The position numbers were made by a program, and so were the translations under genes. From Haemonchus contortus (taxonomy: Eukaryota; Nematoda; Chromadorea; Rhabditida; Trichostrongylidae), in NCBI GenBank assembly GCA_000469685.2, contig LS997566.1, forward strand, positions 29,389,932 through 29,453,931: 64,000 nt of DNA, written 5' to 3'. Positions 43,607-56,900 of the stretch are shown piece by piece. The first letter of the stretch is position 1. Each line of letters starts with the position of its first letter. The notes under the pieces are model-generated. The model was given only the letters and a program-made list of their open reading frames with translations. It made no database searches and was not told the origin of the DNA.

Positions 43607-46387
43607 TTGGGTAGGACCGCTCGGGAGAGGCTGCTAAAATCTCAGGGCCAAAACAGGCTGCCCAAAAGGAGAAGGACTAGGATGGCGATCTGTACTTTCA
43701 ACGCACGGACGCTTGCATCGGAAGCGTGTATAGAAGACCTGATGATGCAAGCTAGGAAGATCAAGTACGACGTCATCGGACTGACCGAGACGAGAAGGCA
43801 TCGCCCGCTGCACGCTGTGTTTGAGACTGGAGAAGAACTGTTCCTTGGAACATGCGACAGTAGAGGCGTCGGCGGCGTAGGTGTCCTCGTCAACACGCAC
43901 TTGGCCATGAACATCGATTCATACGAAAGCCTAACAACCCGAATCGGACGTTTGCGATTAAGAAGATGTGGCTCAATCCCAGCTCTAACCATCTTCGTTG
44001 CTTACGCACCAACATCGAGCTACGAAGAAGAGGAGTTGGAAGCGTTTTATATGGATCTGGAGAGGCTCTACAGAGAAGACCACACTTTCTTCGAGGTCAT
44101 CGTCGGTGATTTTAACGCCAAGATTGGCCCCAGAAGAACGGCTGAAGAGCTTCACATCGGGACTCACGGAGTGGAATGGAATGAGCAGGGTGAAAGGCTG
44201 TCCGAGTTTATCATGACGACCCACACCATCCACGGTAACTCGCAGTTCCAGAAGCCCTCTCATTTAAGATGGACATGGGAGTCACCTGGTGGACAGTTCC
44301 ATAATGAAATAGACCACATCATCTTCAATCGAAGATTTTGCCTGACCGACGTCGCTGTTGTTCCGAAGTTCTACACGGGATCGGACCATCGTCTCCTCCG
44401 CGCTAGATTCCGCTTCTCAGTGCGTGGGGAGAGAGCTATGAAGTTCCGGAAACGAAGCCCCAAGACCTCCATCAATTGGGACCACTTCGCTTCCCTTGCA
44501 AGTAAGTGGGAGGATTCCGTTATCGACAACATCGACGAAGAATACAACCGGCTCGTCGAGCATCTTCACGATAGTGCTACGAAAGCAGAGAGTCTACAAG
44601 AAGCCAAGAGACGACTCTCCTCGAAGACTCTCGAGCTTATACGCCAGCGTGGAATCGCGCGAGCTACAGGCAATTATCAACAAACGTCCGAACTTGCGAA
44701 GCTATGCAGAGAAGCGATAAAGGAAGATCTGAAAGAGAGAAGAGCAGCAGTCATGGACGAAGCCGCCGAGGCCGGAAAGAGCATACGCAAAGCCCGACGG
44801 AGCTTCGCCAATTACAAGACCAAGATGACCTCCCTTCGTCGTCCTGACGGAACCGTTACTGCATCACGGAGGGCAATGGAGAAGGTCATCTACGACTTCT
44901 ACTCGGATCTCTTCGACAGCCACGTCTACCTGCCTACTCACCATCTTAGGCAAGACGAATATATCGCTCCTTCGATTCTCCCTTCCGAAATACGACATGC
45001 CATCACGTCGATGAAGAACTGTACAGCGCCCGGTCCCGATAGGATCAAACCAGAACATCTGAAGAGTATGCCTCCGGGCATCATCAAAACTCTGGCTAGG
45101 CTCTTCACACGGTACCTGTCGGAATGCAAAGTGCCCACGTCGTGGAAAACTAGCAAGACTGTGTTGCTGTACAAAAAGGGAGATCCAGACGATATTGGCA
45201 ACTATCGCCCAATCTGCCTGCTGTCCGTAATCTACAAGCTTTTCACTCGTGTCATCCTAAACAGGATTGGCAGAACATTAGATGAAGGACAGCCATGCGA
45301 GCAAGCAGGGTTTCGGAGAGGGTTCAGTACAATCGATCATATCCACACCCTAACAAGGCTCATTGAAGTATCGCGAGAGTACAAAATGCCGCTATGTCTT
45401 ACGTTCATCGATTTAAAGAAAGCCTTTGATACCGTCGAGACAGAAGCGGTAATCGAAGCCCTGGGTAACCAGGGTGTTCCCACGCAATATATAAGGATGC
45501 TTCGTGAGCTCTATGACAACTTCACGACCAGGATTTCACCATTCTATAAGGAAGTCATTGTCAACGTGAAGAGAGGTGTTCGGCAAGGCGATACTATTTC
45601 GCCCAAACTTTTCAGTGCCGCCCTCGAGAATATCATGCGTCATTTGGAATGGGAAGACTTGGGAGTGAAGGTCGACGGCCGCTTCCTACATCACCTCCGC
45701 TTTGCAGACGACATCGTGCTTATAACACCGAACATCGAGCAGGCGGAACGAATGCTGGCCGAGTTTGATAGTGCTTGTGGAAAGATCGGCTTGAGGCTGA
45801 ACCTAACGAAGACGATGTTCATGAGAAACGGACTGGTACCTGATGCTCCTTTCACGTTAAACGGAACGAATATCTCCGAATGCTCTAGCTATGTGTATCC
45901 AGGTCGGGAAGTCAACATGATGAACGAACTAGCTCCAGAGCTGTGCAGAAGGAAACGCGCCGCGTGGGGAGCATTTAAGAATATCGAGGGAGTAGTGAAG
46001 AAGACAAAGAACATCCGGCTCCGCGCTCACCTTTTCGACACTGCTGTCCTTCCTGCTTTGACGTACGCCTCGGAGACCTGGACTCTACGAAAGCAGGATG
46101 AGCATGCTGTCAGCGTTATTCAACGCGCTTTGGAAAGGACGATGCTCGGAATTTCCCTATACACGCAATGCAGAAGGGTATCCGGAGTTCCGAGCTCCGT
46201 CACCGAACGAAGATCAGGGATGCCGTTGATTACGCCAAGAAATCGAAGATCAGGTGGGCCGGACACGTTATGCGATATAGTGATGACCGTTGGACCAGGG
46301 CGGTTACTGACTGGATCCCTCGGGACATCAAACGAACTCCAGGAAGGCCGCCAACGAGATGGTCAGACTTCTTCACGAAAGCTCTGA
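43607..46387 (+). CDS. RTE APE endonuclease-reverse transcriptase (C-terminus frameshifted)
   Basis: This frame nicks target DNA and reverse-transcribes the element RNA. Residues from about 26 form the APE endonuclease: TFNAR near 31, LTETR near 59, VGDFNAK near 167 and GSDHR near 259. A Lys/Arg-rich linker leads to RT at about 500-760: [10 protein letters not shown] near 532, LKKAFDTV near 605, [11 protein letters not shown], and [10 protein letters not shown] near 697-706. The C-terminal domain continues to about 46165. There the reading should switch to the frame that is open at 46168-46521, which carries [20 protein letters not shown] and [11 protein letters not shown]. The last ~70 residues of the annotated frame are therefore out of frame. 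Everything before that is uninterrupted. The start could be the ATG at 43682, giving [10 protein letters not shown]. Confidence 0.92.
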   Translation: MGRTARERLLKSQGQNRLPKRRRTRMAICTFNARTLASEACIEDLMMQARKIKYDVIGLTETRRHRPLHAVFETGEELFLGTCDSRGVGGVGVLVNTHLAMNIDSYESLTTRIGRLRLRRCGSIPALTIFVAYAPTSSYEEEELEAFYMDLERLYREDHTFFEVIVGDFNAKIGPRRTAEELHIGTHGVEWNEQGERLSEFIMTTHTIHGNSQFQKPSHLRWTWESPGGQFHNEIDHIIFNRRFCLTDVAVVPKFYTGSDHRLLRARFRFSVRGERAMKFRKRSPKTSINWDHFASLASKWEDSVIDNIDEEYNRLVEHLHDSATKAESLQEAKRRLSSKTLELIRQRGIARATGNYQQTSELAKLCREAIKEDLKERRAAVMDEAAEAGKSIRKARRSFANYKTKMTSLRRPDGTVTASRRAMEKVIYDFYSDLFDSHVYLPTHHLRQDEYIAPSILPSEIRHAITSMKNCTAPGPDRIKPEHLKSMPPGIIKTLARLFTRYLSECKVPTSWKTSKTVLLYKKGDPDDIGNYRPICLLSVIYKLFTRVILNRIGRTLDEGQPCEQAGFRRGFSTIDHIHTLTRLIEVSREYKMPLCLTFIDLKKAFDTVETEAVIEALGNQGVPTQYIRMLRELYDNFTTRISPFYKEVIVNVKRGVRQGDTISPKLFSAALENIMRHLEWEDLGVKVDGRFLHHLRFADDIVLITPNIEQAERMLAEFDSACGKIGLRLNLTKTMFMRNGLVPDAPFTLNGTNISECSSYVYPGREVNMMNELAPELCRRKRAAWGAFKNIEGVVKKTKNIRLRAHLFDTAVLPALTYASETWTLRKQDEHAVSVIQRALERTMLGISLYTQCRRVSGVPSSVTERRSGMPLITPRNRRSGGPDTLCDIVMTVGPGRLLTGSLGTSNELQEGRQRDGQTSSRKL

Positions 46388-46521
46388 ACGAAAGGAATGT
46401 TGAACCTCGTGTCCCTGAAGCGAGAACGATTCACTGGACCACTCTGGCTCGTGACAGGGACGAATGGAGACGTTACTGGCGCCCGCTCGAGGAAGTCGAT
46501 GATCAACGGGACGACAGGTGA
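46168..46521 (+). pseudogene. RTE C-terminal domain in shifted frame
   Basis: This 117-codon frame holds the true C-terminus of the RTE protein ([30 protein letters not shown]). The same residues occur in the relic at 50371-50631, confirming that this frame is the ancestral one. The break lies near 46160-46180. Confidence 0.85.
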
Positions 46522-46534
46522 TACAGGTGAGGTG

Positions 46535-47605
46535 ATTATCGAGGTAATACTTATTGGCCTGTAGTTATATACGATATCATATGGAGGCTTTTTAGGCACA
46601 GGAGTAACATAAGCGTGCTTCCAAAGAAGGGGTACTTCGCCCCGAATGAGGGAGAGGTTCATTATATGTATATCTAAGAGGACTCAAGACCACAGTCCAC
46701 ACCCGCTTCAGGAAGCAGAGAGGAACGCCATCAGGAGTGAGAGAGAAGGATTTTCGCCATTTTTTTATACAATCGGCCAACTCGCCTTCCTGGAACCAAA
46801 GGCAGTGAGCCATGGCGGGAAAGATGGATACTGATGAGGTAGTTCGTTCCTCTAAAGTATCAGATTGACTGAATACCGACGAAAAGTGTCCCGCCAATAA
46901 GTCAACCTTAGCTTGATCTGGAAAGGCTAAATTTCCTTCTAGATCTTTGAGTGCTCCTATGCCTTGACGATCGTTGAGCTTCATAGAAAGCATTTTGAAG
47001 AACGCTGCTTTGTTTCCAGAGTTTATCACTTTCCTCTCAATCCTCATATTGTACCTCTCAAGTTTCCTGATGAAGCGTTTTCTTAAACGTAAGTATTCTT
47101 CCATATCACTTTGACTTTTGGACTTTATCACGATATCCCACGCACGAGAACGAATTTCAGAGGATCTGGTAAGATAATCAGGGAAGGGTGGCCTACCTCC
47201 AGAGTCTTCCACAACAGGAACGAAAATTTGTATGGTATGCCTTATAACAAATACAAAAAGTTCATACATTTCATTGACATTTGCACAATTTTGAAATGAC
47301 CCGAACCAGTCCGCATCAGCAAGGTAATGGCAAATTTTATCATAGTCAGCAGCAGCAAACCTCCTGCGCAAAATGGTGGTTCGATTACTTTTTGGGAACC
47401 TGAGGTGGAAACTGATGACAGAGTGATCACTAGATCCAATGGGTGGACCTGTTGACAGAGTGATCACTAGATCCAGTGGGTGGACCTGTTGACTTTTCGA
47501 TCAGGTCTTCCTTATTACAGAACAGTAAGTCCAAAATATGACACCCTCGAGTTGGGTTGGTCACCATCTGCTTCAAACTTATAAATTCGTAGTCCGGATA
47601 TAATG
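46535..47605 (-). mobile_element. CR1/jockey-like LINE, minus strand, 5' part
   Basis: From 47605 down: the end of the APE endonuclease (RGCHILDLLF, GSSDHSVISFHL), a 290-codon linker frame at 46592-47467, and the start of RT (WKHAYVTPVPKK, YNYRPISIT) near 46560-46620. This joins in sense to 43100 once the RTE is set aside. A 37-bp tandem duplication at 47417-47490 breaks the endonuclease frame. The 5' end is truncated. Confidence 0.88.
47417..47490. repeat. 37-bp tandem duplication in LINE endonuclease
   Basis: GACAGAGTGATCACTAGATC recurs at 47417 and 47454, giving two units of 37 bp that differ by one base. The length is not a multiple of three, so it shifts the frame. Confidence 0.9.
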
Positions 47606-49254
47606 CTTCATAATAGTTATCAATGTTTCACCTCATAAGTGTCAACTTCACTTTTTTCTCTTCATTTTGGTTTTCTTTCAAGTGTTATCTTTCTTGTTAT
47701 GAATTCAGACAGCTATTGAGTGTTTTACCTTTATGTCTTAAAGGATGACCTTTCTCCTCGAAAGTCAATATGGTCGACATTCGGCTAACCTAGCTTGCCT
47801 GCTCTACGAGGTTGTCGGTATACTCGTTTGCCGGAGTCCAGGCAAGTCTCTCGTATTGAGGCACCATTGCCGACTGGTGCAGGTAGTTGACCTGGATGCC
47901 AACCGACCGCTATAGGTGGAGGGGTCTCCTGCTGTGTTCTGTTTGTCAGCTACGGTATGTCTGACTGTCAACTACAATTTTCAGCTGCCTCTATCTCTTG
48001 ATAGATACTGAGCACTTTTAATTTGTTTGTTTGAACTGTTACCGCTTTTTCTGTACTAGTTAAGGCGCGTGAAGTGTCACGCATGAATAAATAAATAAAT
48101 AAATCAATAAATAAATAAATAAATGTGCTTTGCAATAATACAATGTCACCTTATATTTTACACATATCAGGGGAATAACAGCAGCAGCTCAGCCTGATAG
48201 AAGTGAAGAAGTGAAATTAGCCGAAAATGCTCCATCTTTCACTTCATGTTCTGAGTGGTTCCAGAGTTACTGATGGAAATGAAAGCTGATAGATTTTTCT
48301 TATAAATATAAAAAATATATAAACTGCAATGTGCATTAATTACCAAAAAGAGTTCGAGTTCCTGATAAGCTTCTAAAACAGTGTTTGAAGAGATTGCTTT
48401 CAAAAATCGTAATTATTTTCCAAACAACCTAATATCAGTACGAACCGGAGTAGCTCCGCCCGCCTCTCAGGAATTTCTTGAAGTCGAATTCCAGAAAAAA
48501 ATTGTTCATTTGGTAATCGAAAATCAGTCGGAAAAAGAAAATTGGCGTTGCCAAACGGATTGAGTTTGTCAATGGAACAACCATTTCTCTATAGACAGAA
48601 ACCAATCCTGAGGTTGAACTTCGAAGGTTCTGAAGTTCACTCCCAGTTCGCTTCAGCTCTTAAGTGTAGGACCATCTCTTTCGCAGCTTGGAATAACCGT
48701 AACATCAGAAATCTTGAAGAAATACATAGCATTCGCGGCATCTGTATGGAGCAGCGTCGGGTTACAGCAGAGCTTCCCTACTTTCATCTTATTCAGTTGC
48801 AACAGTTTTCTTTGCTTTTTAGTTAGTTGACAGATTTGGGGATTTCATTAAGCCATCGCACCCTTTGTACCCTATCTTTGCTTTTTTCAAAATAAGTAAA
48901 TTGAAAAAAATGCATACGATACTGTTTATTCCCTCAGCTGAAGAAGCTAAGGTTTCTCGTTGAATTGAGGACTGTAAGCTTAGCGGGGTACTATAATGGG
49001 TCGAGCCAGATCGATGGTGGGAGCAGGCGATGGCCAATAGAATTCCTAGATGAAAGCGCTACAGGCTGCGCGGAGAACAAGGCGATATGCTGGTATTCGA
49101 GGCGACAGGACAAGGATCGGCGGCTCGCACCAATGGCCTCTGGCTCAAGACGTCTTCCGCTCCCGGCTGCTGCCTACTGAACGACTCCATGGATCAAATT
49201 CGACTACTCAGCTGTGCTACAGATACAGGGCGAGGAGGTGGTGCGATATACGTG
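47606..49254. other. Non-coding spacer with AAAT-type microsatellite
   Basis: A (AATA)n run lies at 48083-48124 just after a TGTCACGC phrase, and looks like the tail of an unidentified LINE or SINE. About 48400-48440 resembles the outer end of the inverted repeat near 32130-32160 (TTTCCAAACAAC). No gene is supported. Confidence 0.45.
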
Positions 49255-50650
49255 AGCCTGGAAAGGCTATTCAAAGAAACCACTCTTCTCTAATAGTTAT
49301 GTCGGAATTTAAACATTAAGACTGGCTCCAGAAGAAGGGCTGGAGAGCTCAATATCGCGGCTCACGGAACGGAATGGAACGAGCAGAGTGAAGGGCTGTC
49401 CGACCATGTCATCATCATGTCGACGCACACTATCAACGTTGACTCGTTCCAGAAGCCCACTCGCTTGCGATGGACATGGAACTCTCCTGATGCGAAGTTT
49501 CATAATGGTTAGGCCACATCGTCTTCAATCGGAAGATTCGCCTGAATGACGTCGTTACTGTTCCAAGTTTCTATACTGGATTGGACCATCGTCCCGTCCG
49601 GGCCAGATTTTGTTTTTCAGTCTGTGGAGAGAGAGCTGTGAAGTTCGGGAAACAAACTTTAGGGTCACTTCAAGCAGGGGCAATCTCGCTTTCCTTGCGA
49701 GTCTCTGATTCCATTATCGACACCATCGACGGAGAATACGAGCAGCTCGTATATCTCCAATTCATCTAGAGAACCTTCCGCTTTTTACGTTAGATTTCAG
49801 GCTGGGCTCTTCACCCGGTGCCAGTACAAATGCAAAGCGCCCGTGGCAAGCTGACAAGACCGTGTTGCTTTGAAAGAAGTGTTATGCCGATGATCGACGA
49901 TACTAGACGATTGCTGGCCGAGTTTGACATTGCTGTGGAAAGATCGGCTCAAGACTGATTCTAACGAGGACGACGTTTATGAGAAGGTTGGAGCCTGATG
50001 CTCCCCTTGTCCCCAATGAAACGAACACCTTGGGGTATTTATCTAGCTCAAAAACTCAACATGATCAACGAACCGAATCCGTAGTTGCACAAAAGAAAAC
50101 GCTCAGCGTGGGGAAGTTTTAAAAATAGCGAGAGAGTAATGGAGATAGCACAGAACATCCTGCACATTTTCGATACTGATGCCCTTCATGCTCTGACTTC
50201 CTCTTCTGAGACTCGGACTCTACAAAAGCAAGAAGGGTATGCTGTCAGTGTCGTTCAACGTGCTTTGTAAAGGAAGATGCTGAGAATTTCTCTATATACG
50301 CAATATCCGCAAGTACACAAGGAAATCCAGAGTTTTTAGCTCCGTTAATGAACGATGACCATGGACGCCGTTGCTTGTTTCGAGGAATGGAAAGTCGAAG
50401 ACCAGATGGGTCCGACAAGTTATGCGATGTGATTACCGTTGGACCAGGTCGATTACTGACTGGATCCTTCGAGACGTCAAGCGAACACAGGGTAGATCGC
50501 CAGCGAGATGGACTGGCGTCACCACGAGAGTTGTGAAGGAAAGAAATGCTAGACCCGTGTTTCTGAGTAATCCAATGGATTACTCTGGCTCGCGACAGGG
50601 ACGAGTGGAGACGTTACTAGCGCAGGCTTGAGTAAATGGATGATTAAATT
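49255..50650 (+). mobile_element. Decayed RTE-type LINE, plus strand, internally deleted
   Basis: It follows the full RTE: endonuclease end (CTCCAGAAGAAGGGCTG, GGACCATCGTCCCGTCCG) at 49325-49605, a jump over the linker and much of the RT (from about 49770), then fragments of the palm. The C-terminal frames at 50085-50270 (RSAWGSFKNSERVM) and 50371-50631 (TRSITDWILRDVKRTQGRSP) follow. It is not coding-competent. Confidence 0.85.
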
Positions 50651-50684
50651 GACGACGGGTGCCACTGGTGATTATCAGACGAAC

Positions 50685-50830
50685 GAAGGGAGTCATAGTC
50701 CAGAATGGTGCAGAAAACGCGAGATTCGGGACATTTAGAAAAATACAAGTCCACCTAAAAAACCTGAGTTTAGGGGTTGAGGAGAGCGTATCGGCAAAAG
50801 TTGCATGGAAGGGGAATTTAGAAATAGTGT
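50685..50830 (+). repeat. Dispersed repeat fragment, mate of 19360-19480
   Basis: CCAGAATGGTGC, TTTAGGGGT and AAAAGTTGCATGGAAGGGG recur in inverse orientation at 19370-19480, with similar spacing. Confidence 0.55.
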
Positions 50831-52611
50831 ATTCTAAAGAAGCAAAAACAACATCATAGTCCGACTACTATGCTCACAAAGAATTTATTGGAGAAGGGAC
50901 AAGCATGGGGATCAAGAAATCTTCACCTTTCAGGAATTCCTTGAAAATTCGAGCAAGTGTTTGTGCCTCTGCCAAAAAATTATCTTAGATTGATGTTTTG
51001 CGCCAGGAAATCAGCTCCCAATCTTGTGAGTTGCAGCGGAAATGGGCTTCAGTTGAAGCCCGAATTATTTCATACCGTGCGTTTAATGACAACTTTAAAA
51101 ACCACATTCATATCTTTTGTATTTCCTATCAAACTCGTTCTCACGCCATAAAGGGCACTCGATAACTAATTTAATAATCCTCGCCAATCTCTGCCATGTT
51201 CTGCGAATTCAGTAAAAAAGGTGATTGGGGAAGCAGGATAAGATTAGCATCTCGATCCTTTTGACACAAAAGTTAACACCACTTTCTCATTAGATAAGGA
51301 ATATTAGGAAATTTTTGAATTGTGGAAGTATTGTGCCAAAATCATTAATGCTTCCTGAAAACTACTTTATACGACTTGTGATTGTATGAGCGACTACGCT
51401 TTTTCCAACTGGGTGATTGGTCAATCTTGTCACATTTTCTCCATCTGGATAGTCCAGAAAGCTCTGCTGGAAAGAGCTCGAGTTCTCTGATTGATAAAAA
51501 CCATATGATCCTACAATTTTTGACATCTTTGTTGGAGAGACCTACAAATGATATTAATAAACCATGACGATCCTCTATTTCTTATGTACGTACATGGATT
51601 TCATCCGAGATGCTTTCACACGCTGAAGAGCGAGCAAACAAAACGCGACCTAATCGACTTCAAACAGACTGGTCCATTCAGGTCGAACCAACATAGCCGC
51701 GCATCTTACCTCACGATCTGCTTGAAAGACAACTCAAAGCATCCCAAGAAACAAGATGGCACAAAGTGGTTCATGTGGACTTGGCCAAGTTCTGTAACCA
51801 TGTGCCAGGGAGTCACTACATCGGATGTTTTCTTCTAGCGTGAACTGGTGAACTATGCATTTCATCAAGTACAAGCCGTTTCCCTTCGGAATAGCCAAGA
51901 AACCAGGAATGCCAAGAAACCAGGAATATCATTTGCTTAGATGGTGTTTGACACGGCTCGTCCATCGCATTGTTTGTACTCTCTCGTAGCGACATGCGGT
52001 CACCCATCTCCGGGACGAAAGGAACAGATTGCTGGTAGAGGCCTACATATTACGCTGACATCCCTCTCTTGATTCTTGCAGTAGTGGAATTCAAAGATCT
52101 GGTTCACAAGATATGACAGGCACCGGCTATGGTGCAAGCCTGCTCTGAGGCAGATAGAAGGTTCTCCCAGATTTCCTTCCGCCCACCGGTCCCTTGTGGA
52201 CAGACTGTCCGCGCCGTTTTCACACAGAAAAAATCTTGTCCTGGTCACCATTGTGCTGTCAACCATTGTAGTCTTCGGCCCAGTCGCCACGCTCTTTTGA
52301 CGACTTCTAATCCTTTCCTTCCTCTTCTCGCTACTTCCACATGTGTTTTCTGTTGCTCTTGGCATTGCTGAGCCATGTATCTGGGAACGTGATAGATTTG
52401 CTGGATGTTGGATCCCTTGAGCCACTAACGGTAAATTACTGCAATGACAGGTTGGAACCGAACTGATGCCTTTCTTTGATTTTTTTTCCATTCACTTCTT
52501 GAGCCACTTATTTGATTTTCCTAAACTATATTCTGTAGAGTTATTTCATTTCAAATACTAATTCTCAAAAATTTTATTAAGTGCCTTAATGGAGCAATCA
52601 GGATTGATCAG
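50831..52611. other. Stretch upstream of chitin-binding gene; no exon assigned
   Basis: A 163-codon minus-strand frame at 52000-52491 has no recognisable domain, and I do not call it a gene. 5' exons and the signal peptide of the gene that begins by 52612 may lie here but could not be placed. Confidence 0.35.
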
Positions 52612-52849
52612 AGCCACCATGGGCCAATTTCTCGGGTACGAATGCAGTGGCGAATTCTACCACTGTAGATACCAAAGTGACGGTTTCCGGACCTACAGGA
52701 AACTTTGCAAAACTGGTAGTTTTCCAAAACTCAAGCCAAGCCTCTACTAGAAAACACTTCTAGCATTTAAGGGCTTGTTTATGACGTTCTCGGAACACAA
52801 AACTGCAACTACGACTACAACGTCAAGAGCTGTGGTATTAAAGGAGGAG
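52612..52849 (+). CDS. Chitin-binding type-2 (CBM14/peritrophin-A) domain, two exons
   Basis: Exon 52612-52715 and exon 52772-52849 join across a 56-bp GT/AG intron in phase. They encode a peritrophin-like module: YECSGEFYHC, DGFRTYRKLC, KTGLVYD, NCNYDYNVKSCG. The spacing of five of the six Cys residues, the FYHC pattern and the GLVYD block are those of CBM14 domains, which bind chitin. The first Cys should lie in an upstream exon. The second exon ends in phase 1, which fits the LDLa exon at 53837. These exons are too short to stand out as long frames; I found them by reading splice sites. The acceptor at 52610-52611 is the least certain boundary. Confidence 0.72.
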
Positions 52850-53836
52850 GTATCTTTTATAAAAGTATTTCTTCTCCGACACAGATTTCTCTTGCTCATT
52901 AATAGGAATGTTCTTCAGTGTTATAACTGGTGATAAACAAAAACAAGTTTTACGCTCTTGATCATCGTTTATCCAGCTTTAAATATTTTTTGAGGTCCCA
53001 TCGTCTGTAATTCGACCTCATTCCACTGTCCGCTGTCCGAACAGTGCCTCCCTCTTTCGAAGAGGTGCGACGGTCACTATGATTGTCTTTCGGAAGAAGA
53101 TGAGCAGAACTGTCGTAAGTCGTCTTGTACAAGTAAAACATGAAGGGATAAGCCGCAAATTGTTTGAAGTAGGACATAAAACGATTCGCTCCAACAAAAA
53201 GTGAGCTTATGTATCTACTCCAAGCTCCCCATGTAGTTGATTGCTTACGGATTGTTGTCATTTCGTAAGTGAGATTGAGGGTTAAATGAAAGAGCAATGG
53301 AATTTGTCTCTCGAAGTGAAATGACAGTTGTCTATGATTGTATACTTCACTATTTCATTGTTATTGCGATCCGTTTTGCTGTCAGACAAATACATCTGTA
53401 GAATGGGTTGGCAAAAATGAGTCACTTTTGTCTAAAAATTGCGCCACCTTGATGAAGTACTCCTTTTTTGATACTACATAGTATTTGCACCGTGATCTGA
53501 GCACGTAGGGCATTTGAATCGTCCCGTTCGATAACCTACTCTATTTATGCACGTTCTAGACTGCTAGATACCGTTCTCCCAAAGAATAATGTAAAGAGAA
53601 ACTTATGACTCTACTTCAGTAATCTTTGAGGGTAACGCTTCGTTTTGTTTATTTATATGACTTCAATTGAACTTGCTTCTTTTGACCGGAATATTCAAGT
53701 TTTTCCATAAACAGATTACTGTTTCTGTCAATTCTATGGCAGCGTTTTCGAAAGGCATGGAACAAAAGTTTCTGTTGCTCCTAGAAAGTTATTTCTTGTG
53801 TTCGGCATAGTGATAGATTCAATTCTTACTTTACAG

Positions 53837-53953
53837 CTCTCTGCACAGCTGATCAGTTTGCTTGCGTTGTGTCCGAGCAATGCATAGATATAAGACGACG
53901 ATGCAACGGAATAGCCGAGTGCAGCGATGGCACCGACGAAAGTTACTGCGAAG
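53837..53953 (+). CDS. LDL-receptor class A module 1 (single exon)
   Basis: Acceptor TTTACAG and donor GTTAGT bound a 117-bp phase 1-1 exon. It encodes LCTADQFAC, EQCIDIRRRCNG, ECSDGTDESYC. Six Cys and the acidic calcium-binding DGTDE motif identify an LDLa repeat. Phase 1-1 exons are typical of shuffled LDLa modules. Confidence 0.88.
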
Positions 53954-56900
53954 GTTAGTGTTCTTACCTTTGGGGACCCACATAGTAGATCTTGGCTATG
54001 TGTAATTGTCTAGCAGAAACAATTAAAGCTATCCAGAAACTTCTATAAACCACCGCGACCATAATGTTGTCACTGTCCCCGAATGGTGTGTTCCACTGGA
54101 ATGGATCACACCATTCGGGTCTCAAACTGGCTTTTGGGAAAGAGATAGTTTCTCCAAAATGAGTTGAAGGAAGATTCGTTAGAATAAATCAGAATGTGAT
54201 GTAGTCAGCGATATACCGGCACTGTGTATGCTCCTACTGAATTGAGAAGGAAAGTAGCCTAGCCCTGGGTAGACACATACACATAGTGAGATGTATGAAG
54301 AGCATCTCACTATATGTTGGCAAAACAAATGGAGCCAAGGATTAGCGACCACGAACTTCACCGTTGTAGCAAGTTTAGTCCTATGCCCAAATGATTACTT
54401 AGTCTTTGACGTATATCAAGCTTTAGAGACTGTGATGATTACGTGCACAGCAGAGAAATACAAACAGTCAGTGTACATTCGGCCATGGCACCCTCATCCC
54501 AGAAGTTATGTGCTGAACGTCCAACTCTGCTAAAAGGTAACGTCATACACTGCTGATAGGCAGCACCCTGCCTTTTAGCAGTGTAGGACAGAAAATAGCG
54601 ACCACCTCTTTGGAACAATGTAAATCGTCTAACTTGCGCCATAATTGAAACGCGCAACTAACGGCCCCCCGAGAGCAGAGGTTGTGGAGATGTGGACCTC
54701 AGATGCAGATTGTCCATCGAGACGCCTCATGCATAAAAGTTTTGATGGCAGTGACAAGAAATACTTCAATGATCTTGCAGAATTATTCTGAACTGCTGTA
54801 GCGAATGCATGTTAGGTAAATAAAAAATTCGTAATGTTTGCACACATGTGTAGTATGTAACATGTATCATCACCGTTCAGTGTGGTATGTTGCTTGATAT
54901 GCCACAAAATATGTACTAAATGGGCCAAATTCTAGGTACATCCATTGGAAAATGAAGGATAGTAGCATAGAAACTTTCGCGGGTGATCAATCCCATTTCT
55001 GGGATGCGCCCGATATTTGACTTTCATTAGGGAAACCTATGTAGTGAGGACTTGAATCGTACAATCAATTCGCTGGCTAGCCAATGTGCAAGTCGAGCTT
55101 TCATCATTTTAGACAAGCTGGAACAAAAGGGCCGACCTCGGAAAGAAAGATGACTTGTTTGGCACTGATCAGTATCGACTATGGACTATATCTCAAACTA
55201 TGCATGATAGTGCTTCTTTTGCCCTTCATCCGTCTCTCAGAAGAGAAATCCAGTAACTTGACATTAAACAATAATGACATAGGAACATAGACATATGTCC
55301 GCGGAGGAGTGAATTATGCATGGCAAATTTAGTGGCAATTATGACGTAAAATTCGATAAAGCAGTTGAACGAAACGTCTCGGGCCAGGATCTGCTCTGTT
55401 CATTCAACGCTTTGCTTTTTCGAAAGCCCTCCGCCCCCCCCCCCCCCCTTTGAAAACGACTCCAAGCTTGTCTCCACTTGTGCAGGTGCAAGAAAAGTGC
55501 GCCTGGTCTTTACTGGAATTATTTTTTATATAATTTTTATGAATTCTTCTGTTTTTTTATTTTGATTTTTGCGTCTCATAGCCCCTAGTATTACATTTAA
55601 TTTTTGGGCGTCGCTAACGGTATTCCACGATTGTATCTGCATTCGAAGTTTTACGATGAACCCTAACAGTCAGCAGCCAGGACACTTCAGCCACAAGAAA
55701 GTTTTCATGTTCATTGGTATTACTTGTAGAAGTCTACAGCTAAGTGAGAAGTCCTACATAGGCTCATCTAACTGGAGTCTGGAGTTTTCCACATTTCTTT
55801 GCAATGATTTCTCCTTACACATTTTGCACGTGGTTTCGACCCGGTGATGTGTCGTAGCAACGAAATTCTTTGGTTAGGAATAGCCACGGAGCGTTCCGCA
55901 AACGAAATCGACTATTGTTTCGTGAGAACGCCGCACATGTGAGGGTGATTCTCCTTTCAATAGAAATGGACACATAGTCTTTCAAGGTACGACAACTCTT
56001 TAAAACAGCTCAGCGATGAAAATCGATTGACCAGTCAGGCGTCGGTTCAAAAAATTCCAATTATTTCGCTGGTTATTTTGAATTAGACATGAGGGGCAGG
56101 ACTTTCAACGAATTGAGCCCTGAAATGTCGATACGATATAGCTGGAGGATACTTTATTCATTCTCCAACTTCTTTTTTTTTTGGAATCTTGGCACGGTAA
56201 GTTATAGGGTCTTTTGGTTTTCTGTGTGCCTCTCAAGGCTGGTCTAAGAAACTTCCATTGGTGCGGGCTAACGCTTCGTTCTAGTCATTGTCTTTGTATT
56301 CCCAGGGATCCACTTTTTTAGAATCCGTCACTGAACTTTCGCGTTACATCAGTGAAAAGCAGATAAGATAATTATTTACTGACACGAAAATGGCTAAAAA
56401 ATTGGTGCAAAAGGAACTTTTACACATTGCTTTACTTGGATTACTTCTGATAATTTAGTATTTCTATTTTTTGAATTGTAGTCGCTTGTTTACCCAGTCG
56501 TCTACCAATTTGTTGAGGGACGTTACTTAAGAACGGTGGGCCAGTCGAACAACCAAGTTTCCATGTATGGACGAAGTAACAGCTGGACTATGTACTAAAC
56601 CGGAAAATTATTCAGATCTCTTTTCGCGAGACAAACTTCATTCTTACATTTCTTAATTTTGTTTTGAATTTACGATGCCTTGACACTTGAAGTGAAAGAA
56701 TGCTCGTATATAGCCCAAAATGTTATAAGCAACTTTATTACCGGATTTCTCGTCTAAGACAATCTATCCTTGACGGCTCTTTGGGTAACTTCAGTCTTAA
56801 AAGTTCAATGTGAATTTGGGTAAAAGCTTTCTCTTTGGAAAACAGGTGTCTTAGTTTATGTGCTACAAACTTCCTATTGGTTCATGTCTGCTCAGACAGA

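Larger units (their letters stand above)
43101..46534 (+). mobile_element. RTE-type LINE, nearly intact, inserted into CR1-like LINE
   Basis: The element is flanked by a direct repeat, ATTATCGAGGTA(C/A)TAC, at 43085-43100 and 46535-46550. The flanking CR1-like RT reads across the site (YRPISITS before, IARVFEKI after). About 500 bp of leader precedes the main frame. The 3' end has GGTGATACAGGTGAGGTGA, the short tandem tail expected for RTE. Confidence 0.92.

Noticed and set aside
52000..52491. 163-codon minus-strand frame as a gene
   Set aside because: No motif, low-complexity basic content, and no splice or homology support.
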